IMG/VR virus record: IMGVR_UViG_3300021378_000051
Location: 1-42,864 of that record
Origin: a virus
Length of the DNA: 42,864 nucleotides
Strand: one strand, 5' to 3'
Shown here: positions 27,993 through 34,070 of the stretch, one piece after another
Numbering within the stretch: position 1 is the first letter of the stretch
Layout of the letters: every line of letters begins with the position of its first letter
Notes under the pieces: model-generated
What the model was told of the DNA's origin: nothing
Seen by the model: the letters and a program-made list of their open reading frames with translations, nothing else
Databases searched by the model: none
Made by a program: the position numbers and the translations under genes

Positions 27993-28157
27993 TTATTTTA
28001 AATAATCCGGAACAAAAAAGTTTTTATGTTCTTTTCTTGCATCACTAATAAGTCCAAGACGCTTTTGCATATTGTAATTTAATACTCTTGGGTGCTTATC
28101 ATGTTTAAGGGTTTGTTTTAAGGCATGCTTAAATGCCATTGCTTGTAGTTTAGTCAT
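27993..28157 (-). CDS. Small basic protein (54 aa) under glutamine riboswitch control
   Basis: This gene of 54 codons was found by reading downstream of the riboswitch. The start ATG at 28157 is preceded by AGGAG at a spacing of 8 nt. The product starts MTKLQAMAFKHALKQTLKHD, is lysine-rich and helical, and ends FFVPDYLK; it has no membrane segment. Genes of this kind (short, of unknown function, directly after the aptamer) are what defines the Downstream-peptide motif RNAs of cyanobacteria and cyanophages. It has its own late promoter, riboswitch leader and terminator, so it is an autonomous unit. A link to nitrogen or glutamine metabolism is inferred from the leader only. Confidence 0.75.
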   Translation of the reverse strand: MTKLQAMAFKHALKQTLKHDKHPRVLNYNMQKRLGLISDARKEHKNFFVPDYLK

Positions 28158-28162
28158 ATCGA

Positions 28163-28232
28163 CATCTCCTATTTCTAAAAGATGCGTTCCTTCGACATTA
28201 TTGTCTACTTCCGTCCTTATGGATGAACGTAT
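28163..28232 (-). promoter_or_regulatory. Glutamine riboswitch (glnA / Downstream-peptide type) with SD-sequestering hairpin
   Basis: The minus strand carries the conserved elements in order: ACGTTCATCC, then GGACGGAAGTAG, then CGAAGGAACGC. They form P1 (CGTTC/GAACG, 28225-28229 with 28185-28189), P2 (TCC/GGA around ATAA) and P3 (GACA-ATAA-TGTC). This is the layout known for glutamine aptamers of the glnA and Downstream-peptide families. Directly after P1, CATCTTTT (28177-28184) can pair with AGGAGATG (28163-28170) in an 8-bp helix with two G-U pairs. That helix hides the ribosome site of the 54-residue gene and gives a likely expression platform. The family assignment is from pattern recognition; the switching direction is inferred. 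Confidence 0.85.
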
Positions 28233-28234
28233 AA

Positions 28235-28242
28235 TTATTTAT
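28235..28242 (-). promoter_or_regulatory. Late promoter (ATAAATAA) ahead of the riboswitch
   Basis: The minus strand reads GATAAATAATTATACG. The expected start point falls at about 28230, the first nucleotides of the riboswitch P1. The last base differs from the usual ATAAATAC. Confidence 0.65.
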
Positions 28243-28249
28243 CATTGAA

Positions 28250-28267
28250 AACCCGCCGAAGCGGGTT
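28250..28267 (-). terminator. UUCG-loop terminator after the pqqA-like gene
   Basis: A 7-bp stem AACCCGC/GCGGGTT closed by a TTCG tetraloop is followed by TTC on the minus strand, making a run of four T with the end of the stem. It lies about 40 nt after the pqqA-like stop codon and just before the next late promoter. Confidence 0.75.
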
Positions 28268-28306
28268 ATTCGCAGTCTTGCGTTTCTAGCAATCTATGCA
28301 TGTACT

Positions 28307-28378
28307 TTACTTGTTCATTACATACATTGTTACTTCGAAACCAAAACGCATTTCTGTATATGAAGGTTTTGTCCACAT
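28307..28378 (-). CDS. pqqA: PqqA-like PQQ precursor peptide (23 aa)
   Basis: This 23-codon gene begins MWTKPSYTEMRFGF and continues with EVTMY. PqqA is the ribosomal peptide whose Glu and Tyr are cross-linked by the radical SAM enzyme PqqE (with PqqD) and then processed to pyrroloquinoline quinone. Here Glu15 and Tyr19 keep the exact E-x3-Y spacing and position of classical 23-24-residue PqqA peptides. The MW.KP start and the R.G.EVT.Y core also match the family. AGGAG lies 7 nt before the ATG. The gene stands alone between the capsid terminator and its own UUCG terminator; no pqqB-E genes are in the window, so host enzymes would have to mature it. Start, stop and codons were checked base by base. 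Identity rests on motif recognition. Confidence 0.88.
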   Translation of the reverse strand: MWTKPSYTEMRFGFEVTMYVMNK

Positions 28379-28415
28379 ATGCTTTCTCCTAGTTAGTTAA
28401 TAAAAACTACACTAT

Positions 28416-28423
28416 TATTTAAA
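28416..28423 (-). promoter_or_regulatory. Possible weak late promoter for the pqqA-like gene (TTTAAATA)
   Basis: The minus strand reads GTTTAAATAATAGTG, 38 nt upstream of the pqqA-like start and 46 nt after the capsid terminator. It departs from the late consensus at two positions. Read-through from the capsid gene is an alternative source of transcript. Confidence 0.35.
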
Positions 28424-28468
28424 CACATTATTGAGCAAAAGTCATACGTAAAATCATTAAAAGGTCAT

Positions 28469-28496
28469 AAAAAAAGGGCGACCTAAGCCGCCCTTT
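28469..28496 (-). terminator. Strong terminator after the capsid gene
   Basis: The stem AAAGGGCG/CGCCCTTT with an 8-nt loop is followed on the minus strand by more T, giving a T7 run. It lies 23 nt beyond the gp23 stop codon. Confidence 0.9.
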
Positions 28497-28519
28497 AATG
28501 CTTTTACGCTTAGTAAAAC

Positions 28520-29695
28520 TTAACTGAAGCTTACGTTAGCTACGCTTACACGTGCCAAGTAGTCAGCTGCGTTACCAAGAGATGATGCTGTGTTGTTTAA
28601 CTCAACATATCCGTAACGTGTCATGAAGCTCACAACAGGTTCGAATGTGTCTGGGTCTAATACAACTCCACTGCTCATTAACGGAATGTATGGGCAGTAG
28701 AATGCAGCTGCGTCTGATTCACTTGAACCTTTATAACCAACTAATACATCAGTTGCGTCTGAAGCGTATGTGTTAACATATACTTTCATTGCATTGTTTA
28801 ATGTACCAACTAGCTTAGTATTAGTAGGTGCTTCAAAAGAACCTTCAGTTGTTCTTGCGAACGCTGAAGTAGTAGCACTTTGTAATACTGTTAAGGTATG
28901 TGGTGAAACAACAGCAAAGTTACCAGCGCCACGACGTGTACGCTGAGCAATTTTGTTAGCTGCTCTGTTAATCATCACTGCTAAAGCTGCATGTTCATCA
29001 CCAACAAATGTAGCTGTTCCGCTAACACCTGATTGATCATATTGAACATCTGACTCTGCAGTTCCTGCTAGGCTGTAAAGGCTAGCAATTACTTCTTGGT
29101 CAATCTCAGCAGTAATTTCTTGTGCTAATGCAGCCATAATTTCTGCTTCAACATCAATACCGTGCTGTGATTGTGCATCCTGAGCTGCTTCAAAAGTCCA
29201 GCGAGCTGATAGCTTTCTGGATTTCGCTTCTACAGTTTGCTTCAAGATTTGAATGCTAAGTCTGTTACCAGCTGAGCCTTCTAACGCTGATGTAGCAGCT
29301 GCTTTATCATCTAAAGCACCTGAATACGCTTCAGCAATCTTGAATGGGCTTAAAGCCTCATCACCAGCTGCTGTGTCTGTTCCGTTTGTTGAGTTTACTG
29401 CATCTGCATAACGTACTCTCAATGTGTGGATTTGACCAACTGGTCCAGTCATAGGTTGAACACCAACTAACTCGTTAGCAATAACGGTTGGCATTACACG
29501 TCTGATCACTGGAAGGATCACACGATTTAAGGTTGCGACGTTACCGGCGGAACTTGCACCAGCTGTTGCACTCTCTGACAAATACTTACGAGTATTCTCA
29601 AGTGTAGCAGCCATCACGCTTTTCTTGTTGCCGTTTAAGCCTTCAAGAAGTGCGCCTTTGGTTTCCTGCCAGCGACTTTCTAGTAGTTCTGACAT
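28520..29695 (-). CDS. gp23: Major capsid protein gp23
   Basis: This 391-residue protein forms the hexameric capsid shell of T4-like phages. Position after gp21 and gp22, the opening MSELLESRWQETKGALLEG, and the conserved NRVILPVIRRVMPTVIANELVGVQPM region identify it. Later parts include KSRKLSARWTFEAAQD and VDVEAEIMAALAQEI.AEID-like segments. T4 gp23 is longer (521 residues), so this is a compact version. Cleavage by gp21 is expected in the N-terminal region; candidates are LLE-G at 16-19 and LSE-S at 39-42. AAGGAG stands 7 nt before the ATG, and a strong terminator follows. No late promoter was found in the 10-nt gap, so it is presumably transcribed with gp21 and gp22 or from a promoter inside gp22. 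Confidence 0.95.
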   Translation of the reverse strand: MSELLESRWQETKGALLEGLNGNKKSVMAATLENTRKYLSESATAGASSAGNVATLNRVILPVIRRVMPTVIANELVGVQPMTGPVGQIHTLRVRYADAVNSTNGTDTAAGDEALSPFKIAEAYSGALDDKAAATSALEGSAGNRLSIQILKQTVEAKSRKLSARWTFEAAQDAQSQHGIDVEAEIMAALAQEITAEIDQEVIASLYSLAGTAESDVQYDQSGVSGTATFVGDEHAALAVMINRAANKIAQRTRRGAGNFAVVSPHTLTVLQSATTSAFARTTEGSFEAPTNTKLVGTLNNAMKVYVNTYASDATDVLVGYKGSSESDAAAFYCPYIPLMSSGVVLDPDTFEPVVSFMTRYGYVELNNTASSLGNAADYLARVSVANVSFS

Positions 29696-29705
29696 AATTA
29701 TCTCC

Positions 29706-30800
29706 TTAATTTAATCCAGCTAGACGACGAATGTCAACGACATTATTGTCCTCTGCTTGTCTACTGTTTGTTGTCATTTCTTCTCTGTTGCCTGTTATCT
29801 CTTTGCCTTCTGTAAGCGCCTTCTTTTTAGCTGGAGTATTACCGTCAATAACAGTAGGTAAGTACTTATCAAACGCCGAACGTAGTTTAGGTGTTTGAAC
29901 TGATTCCAGTAAGTCTGACATAATTTCCTTTTGATCTTTCGATAAAGGTCCTGTCAATTCATTTAGAACGGTTGCTCTTTCTGCTGATTCAATTAGTTTT
30001 TGTTTTTCAACATTAACCGATTCAGCTAATTGTTTTGCCTTTGTCGCAAATGCTTTTGCTTCTGCAAGTTGTAGATCTTTAGCATCTAAAACTTTCATTA
30101 GTTTAGCAGTCTCCGACTTTTCATTTAGATAGCTATTTGAGTATTCGCTAGCGAATGCTTCAAACAACTTACGACCGAAGTCGTTTCTACGTGCTTCTTC
30201 AATATCTTCTTTAAGTTGTCCAATCTCACTGTTAAGTGTTGATTCAACAATTTCAGATACTTTAGTTGCACTTCTTTCGATAAAGTCTTTTCTGACTTTG
30301 GCGAAGTGTGATTTAGCTTCACGTACTAATCGTACTTTTGTTTCGGCTAAGTCTTTTTTATCTTCTGCAAATTCTGCAATTTCTTTTGCAAGTTGCTCGA
30401 CGACAAATTCTTCCAATTTGCTAAAGTTTTCAGCCATAGCTTTTTGGTCTTCGTGTAATTCAGAAACTTCTTTACCTAGTTGTTCAATAACAAACTCTTT
30501 TAGTAGGCCTGCGTTTTCACGCATTGCTACTGCATATTTTGCTTTTGCTTCTGCTAGTTGTTTGCGGTCTTCTGCAAACTCGGAAATTTCCTCTGCAAGT
30601 TTTTCACTTACTAACGAATCGATAGCTTCAACCATAGTTGATTTATCGTGTTCGTATTTCTGTGCAAACTCTTCACGTAGTTCTGCTGTTACCTCTTGGC
30701 GATTTTCTGTCACCTTCTGGTCCCATGCTTCTTGAATTTGTTGACGCACATCTTCTGAAACTACATCGTTTTCAAAAAGTGTTTTTAATGCATCCAACAT
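29706..30800 (-). CDS. gp22: Prohead core scaffolding protein gp22
   Basis: This 364-residue, highly charged alpha-helical protein sits between gp21 and gp23, the invariable place of the T4 scaffold gene. Three related coiled-coil segments lie at about 50-155, with the pattern EQL.KE(I/V).E..ED.K..AE. A conserved C-terminal part contains GPLSKDQKEIMSDLLESVQT. Scaffold proteins of this family fill the prohead and are degraded by gp21. The last 30 residues (EEMTTNSRQAEDNNVV...) are polar. An AAGGAG site precedes the ATG, which starts 12 nt after the gp21 stop. Confidence 0.92.
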   Translation of the reverse strand: MLDALKTLFENDVVSEDVRQQIQEAWDQKVTENRQEVTAELREEFAQKYEHDKSTMVEAIDSLVSEKLAEEISEFAEDRKQLAEAKAKYAVAMRENAGLLKEFVIEQLGKEVSELHEDQKAMAENFSKLEEFVVEQLAKEIAEFAEDKKDLAETKVRLVREAKSHFAKVRKDFIERSATKVSEIVESTLNSEIGQLKEDIEEARRNDFGRKLFEAFASEYSNSYLNEKSETAKLMKVLDAKDLQLAEAKAFATKAKQLAESVNVEKQKLIESAERATVLNELTGPLSKDQKEIMSDLLESVQTPKLRSAFDKYLPTVIDGNTPAKKKALTEGKEITGNREEMTTNSRQAEDNNVVDIRRLAGLN

Positions 30801-30812
30801 AATTATCTCCTT

Positions 30813-31436
30813 TTATTGGAGTCGACTGATTATATTAATCAGCGATTCTTTTAAGTATTTCTGTGCCTTTGGGTCTTGTTTTGTTGCCTGTGCTAGTTCA
30901 TATGCCGCCATTCCTCCACGTGCATTCATTAAATGCTCGTAGATTGGTGTTGGATATGCTCCTGGGGCGCTAGGCTGAGCCACAACGTCCACAGTAATTA
31001 TTTCGAAGTCCGATACTTCACCGGACCCGTCTTCTGATACATTACCCGAACCCCTAGATGAAACACCTAATTTAACTCCGCTTTCAAGCATTGTTTTAAC
31101 TAGTTGTCCCATTGGGGTTGGTAATATTTTCAATTTTCCATAACCATTATTCCCGTCCATCCAACATGATTCAATCATATGTGATACACGATCTAAGTTA
31201 ATATTAAGTCCTTCTGGATGATCAACTTCTCCAAGAACACTATATCCTCCTTGTATTTGATCATTAAGAGTTTTGACAGCCCTGCCAATTTCGTTTACAG
31301 GATATACACGTTGGTTAGCATTACGCACACCGCCTTGTATACATATACCTTTAAGGTATAGGTCTTTTCCCTCGTTAGCAGACTCAATAACCAAATTAGC
31401 TTGGTCGAATGTCAATGTCTCTCGTAGGTTTCTCAT
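30813..31436 (-). CDS. gp21: Prohead core protease gp21
   Basis: This 207-residue serine protease of the T4 gp21 type (MEROPS S80) has the expected motifs. The GEVDHPEG segment at about 68-75 carries the catalytic His, and the LGVSSRGSGNV segment at about 123-133 carries the catalytic Ser. The SDFEIITVDVVAQPSAPGA region follows. It is the size of its T4 homologue. It cleaves scaffold and capsid proteins after prohead assembly. It lies between the acidic core gene and gp22 with gaps of 15 and 12 nt, and a TTAGGAA site precedes the ATG. Confidence 0.94.
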   Translation of the reverse strand: MRNLRETLTFDQANLVIESANEGKDLYLKGICIQGGVRNANQRVYPVNEIGRAVKTLNDQIQGGYSVLGEVDHPEGLNINLDRVSHMIESCWMDGNNGYGKLKILPTPMGQLVKTMLESGVKLGVSSRGSGNVSEDGSGEVSDFEIITVDVVAQPSAPGAYPTPIYEHLMNARGGMAAYELAQATKQDPKAQKYLKESLINIISRLQ

Positions 31437-31451
31437 TCAGATATTCCTAAT

Positions 31452-32378
31452 TTACTTGCCAACAACAGATTTTTTGTTGTCTGCAGCTTCGCCTGCGCTC
31501 TTTTTCTCAGCGCCATGGCCTTTTGAATCACCTTTTAAAGATTTAGAAGCTTTTCCGCCTGGCTTATTTACGTTGCCTGCGTCTTCTTCTTTTGCTGCTT
31601 CTGCTGTGCGTCCACTTTCTTCACCGCCTTGTGCAATGTTTCCAGCTTCTCCGCCCATGTCGTTAGCACTTGCTACTGGTGATTTTGCTTTATTGTCCTC
31701 ACCTTGCTTGTGTGTAACTTTTTCAACATACTCACGCATTGTTTCAGCTTCAGATTTTTCTTCGTCTGCTTCATCAACTTCTTCGTCAGTAGCTTCGTCA
31801 ACTTCTTCATCAGTTGCTTCAAAGTTCAATGACTCTTCTTCTGAATCGTCATCTTCTTCACCGTCGTCTTCGTCTTCGTCGTCGTCGGATTCTTCTTCAT
31901 CACCAGCGCCTTCGTCGCCAGCAATCATTTTTTCAAATTCTGATTTAAGATCGTCTAATGCGTCTTCTAAATCAACAACACGGTCTTCAATCTCTTCGTC
32001 GTCGCTTTCACCTTCTTCGTCGCCGTCCATTGCATCTTCGATGTCACCCATCATGTCGTCTGCTGGATCTGCTTCCATTGGATCTGCTTCTACTTCAAAC
32101 TCGTCTAAGTCAAAGTTTTCTTTAACGTCTTCGTCTTCTTCTGACGCTTCATCAACTTCTTCATCAGTAGCTTCTTCTACTGCTTCGTCTTCGTCGTCTG
32201 CTGATTCTTCAACTTCTGCAGCTGTTTCTTCAACTTCTGCTAAGTCGTCTTCTAATAATGATTCGTAGATGTCTCTTGATCTTTCAACTACGATTTCGTG
32301 GAATAATTCTTCTGCTCCGGCTCTGTCTTCGTTAACGAGCTTCTCAAGCATGTTTTCAAACTTGTTTTGGTCTGCCAT
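31452..32378 (-). CDS. Acidic prohead core protein, gp67-like
   Basis: This 308-residue protein consists largely of Glu, Asp, Ala and Ser. The N-terminus (ENMLEKLVNEDRAGAEELF, then VERSRDIYESLLEDD) resembles the helical start of T4 gp67, which is also followed by an acidic tail. TDEEVDEA occurs three times (near 69, 189 and 197). The C-terminal 80 residues are Gly- and Lys-rich. T4 gp67 has only 80 residues, so this is a greatly enlarged form. Such proteins line the prohead core and are cut up by gp21. A late-promoter variant (32423-32430) and GGAG precede the gene, making it the first gene of the gp67-21-22-23 block. Confidence 0.8.
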   Translation of the reverse strand: MADQNKFENMLEKLVNEDRAGAEELFHEIVVERSRDIYESLLEDDLAEVEETAAEVEESADDEDEAVEEATDEEVDEASEEDEDVKENFDLDEFEVEADPMEADPADDMMGDIEDAMDGDEEGESDDEEIEDRVVDLEDALDDLKSEFEKMIAGDEGAGDEEESDDDEDEDDGEEDDDSEEESLNFEATDEEVDEATDEEVDEADEEKSEAETMREYVEKVTHKQGEDNKAKSPVASANDMGGEAGNIAQGGEESGRTAEAAKEEDAGNVNKPGGKASKSLKGDSKGHGAEKKSAGEAADNKKSVVGK

Positions 32379-32422
32379 TTTTTTCTCCTATAAATTGTTT
32401 ACCTATGGTAAGGCTGTCACTA

Positions 32423-32430
32423 GTATTTAC
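32423..32430 (-). promoter_or_regulatory. Late promoter variant (GTAAATAC) for the head core/capsid block
   Basis: The minus strand reads AGTAAATACTAG, about 45 nt upstream of the acidic core gene. It differs from ATAAATAC only at the first base. A TTACC/GGTAA hairpin lies in the leader. Confidence 0.55.
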
Positions 32431-32491
32431 TATATAGACGAAAATCAGTGCTAAAACAGGCTCAAAACGAGCTTTTTTGTAATGTGAGAGG

Positions 32492-33085
32492 TTAGATCTT
32501 CACTTTTACATGAAAATCGTCAACTAACATCGCATTGTAATTGACAAAACTATTTAGTTTGTGAGTCTGTAAATTATCTGGTAATATTACTCTACAGTAG
32601 TTTATTTGCTGGTTTTTTCTTATAACTTCTTCAGTTTGTCTAAGCCAATTATGATAATACATTGCTCTGTTACCTTCTTGCATATAGTTTTTAGTGTTAG
32701 CATATACATTATTATATAGTTTTCCTGCGCCTAACCCCATATAATCAAACCCTATCATATAGATAATGTTATGATCGTGTTCGCTTGCTAACCATAATGC
32801 TGTTGGTCCACTACTCCAACCTAATGATTTATTAAAATAATTAAATCCTATCAGGTCTTTTGTGCGATCACTTTTATTTGTCCATACATTATTATGTTTA
32901 TATTGATATCCTGCTTCGTTTATTTCAAAAACCATTTTAGGATCTACAGCAATTAAGTAATCAGGATCAAAATCTCTATAAACAGCATTACAAGCATAGA
33001 CTGTGCCGTGTTGTTTAAGTTGATTAAGGTTGATTCCTTTTCTACTTACACCATTTCCGATAACAAATGCTGTTTTTGCTTTCAT
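32492..33085 (-). CDS. MptE/DUF115-like Rossmann protein, paralogue 1
   Basis: This 197-residue protein begins with AFVIGNGVSRKGINL, the nucleotide- or sugar-binding G-N-G-x-S opening of the DUF115/MptE-like and sialyltransferase-like group. YACNAVYRDFDPDYLIAVDP follows, then SSGPTALWLASEH with IIYMIGFDYMG. It shares most motifs with the next upstream gene and probably arose by duplication. The genes are 1 nt apart. Members of the wider group act on sugars or pterins, but the substrate cannot be told from sequence. Location in the head block suggests modification of a virion component, which is inference. Confidence 0.78.
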   Translation of the reverse strand: MKAKTAFVIGNGVSRKGINLNQLKQHGTVYACNAVYRDFDPDYLIAVDPKMVFEINEAGYQYKHNNVWTNKSDRTKDLIGFNYFNKSLGWSSGPTALWLASEHDHNIIYMIGFDYMGLGAGKLYNNVYANTKNYMQEGNRAMYYHNWLRQTEEVIRKNQQINYCRVILPDNLQTHKLNSFVNYNAMLVDDFHVKVKI

Positions 33086-33086
33086 C

Positions 33087-33812
33087 TTAAAGACTAAACT
33101 GTTCTTTGAACTTATCTATATGTAAATTTTTGAAGTTAGGATGGTCGTTAAGGTCTTTAGGCAAGTAACTTTTATCATTTACTATTCTATAGTAATTAAT
33201 ATCTGTATGGTCCTTAAATACCGATTTAGTTTGACGCATCCAGTTACCATAAAACGTTGGACCTTCAGTAGATTTCTTATAATTCATTGTATCTGCATAC
33301 AAATTGTTAAATTTTTCATTATCTATGCCCTGAAAATCGAAACCTAAGATATATACGTTCTTAAATCCGTGCTGACTTGCTAACCATAATGCTGTTGGTC
33401 CACTACTCCAACCTTTACTAGGCGAAAAATAATTTAAACCACTCATGTTTTGAAAACTTTTGTTAGGATTTGTCCAAACAGGAACTTTATGTTGATATCT
33501 TGACTTATTAATTTCTAAAATCATTTTAACATCAACAGCAACTAAGTAATCTGCTTCGAATGTTCTATATAATGCATTACACCCGTAAACTTTACCTAAC
33601 TTTTTTAAATCTTCTGGATCAATAGGAGCTCTGCTTACGCCGTTACCTAGTACAAACGCTGTGTTAGGCTGAAATGATTCGTGAATTTCTTTAACAGATG
33701 GTGTAACAGTTTGTTGTTGCTGAAGTTTAGCCGCGGCTTTTTCCTGACGACGAGCTTCTTTTATCTTGCGCCATTGTTCTTTTGTATATTGAGACTTATC
33801 TAATTTGGCCAT
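33087..33812 (-). CDS. MptE/DUF115-like Rossmann protein, paralogue 2
   Basis: This 241-residue protein has a basic, helical N-terminal extension of about 45 residues (KEQWRKIKEARRQEKAAAK) that its paralogue lacks. AFVLGNGVSRAPIDP, YGCNALYRTFEADYLVAVDV, SSGPTALWLASQH and VYILGFDFQG follow, all matched in the downstream copy. The start overlaps the stop of the 81-residue gene (TAATG), so it is co-translated. The basic extension could hold it to nucleic acid or to the acidic core protein, which is speculation. The function is unassigned; glycosyl or other group transfer is possible. Confidence 0.78.
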   Translation of the reverse strand: MAKLDKSQYTKEQWRKIKEARRQEKAAAKLQQQQTVTPSVKEIHESFQPNTAFVLGNGVSRAPIDPEDLKKLGKVYGCNALYRTFEADYLVAVDVKMILEINKSRYQHKVPVWTNPNKSFQNMSGLNYFSPSKGWSSGPTALWLASQHGFKNVYILGFDFQGIDNEKFNNLYADTMNYKKSTEGPTFYGNWMRQTKSVFKDHTDINYYRIVNDKSYLPKDLNDHPNFKNLHIDKFKEQFSL

Positions 33813-34057
33813 TACACCCCGCCGGCTTCAACAGCTGGAATTCCATACATCTGTTTAATAAAGTCAAGTTCTTTACTTGCTTCTTTAGTATGTATGTCGG
33901 CTGCTTTGCGGACGCGGTTAATTTGGGATAGTGTTAATCTTGTTTTGCGAGAATCGCTTTTCTTAACTACTGAATCGTCAAGATTTGGGTCGTAAGATGA
34001 GTCTTCGACTGGTTCTAATGTTTCTTTATCAAAATAAAATAATTCACGTAGTATCAT
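33812..34057 (-). CDS. Small hypothetical protein between portal and core genes (81 aa)
   Basis: This 81-residue protein (MILRELFYFDKETLEPVEDS...) has an acidic N-terminal half and a basic helical C-terminal half (RLTLSQINRVRKAADIHTK, then ELDFIKQMYGIP). It occupies the place of T4 gp67 directly after gp20 but does not look like it. Its ATG lies 5 nt after a perfect late promoter that overlaps the end of gp20, with no ribosome site, so it may be translated from a leaderless mRNA or by read-through. There is no alternative Met before residue 69. It could be a head-assembly factor. Confidence 0.7.
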   Translation of the reverse strand: MILRELFYFDKETLEPVEDSSYDPNLDDSVVKKSDSRKTRLTLSQINRVRKAADIHTKEASKELDFIKQMYGIPAVEAGGV

Positions 34058-34061
34058 AATA

Positions 34062-34070
34062 GTATTTATA
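34062..34070 (-). promoter_or_regulatory. Consensus T4 late promoter TATAAATACTATT overlapping the gp20 stop
   Basis: The minus strand reads TATAAATACTATTATG, the full extended late consensus, with the ATG of the 81-residue gene immediately after. The TAA stop of gp20 is inside the element. Predicted transcription starts at or next to the ATG. Confidence 0.8.

Noticed and set aside
31273-32268. 331-codon plus-strand open frame rich in serine
   Set aside because: It is antisense to the acidic gp67-like gene; the Ser runs are the reverse reading of Glu/Asp codons, and there is no ribosome site.
32460-32478. GCTC-AAAAC-GAGC hairpin with T6 on the plus strand as a terminator
   Set aside because: The stem is only 4 bp and no plus-strand transcript is expected here; on the minus strand the T tract is interrupted.
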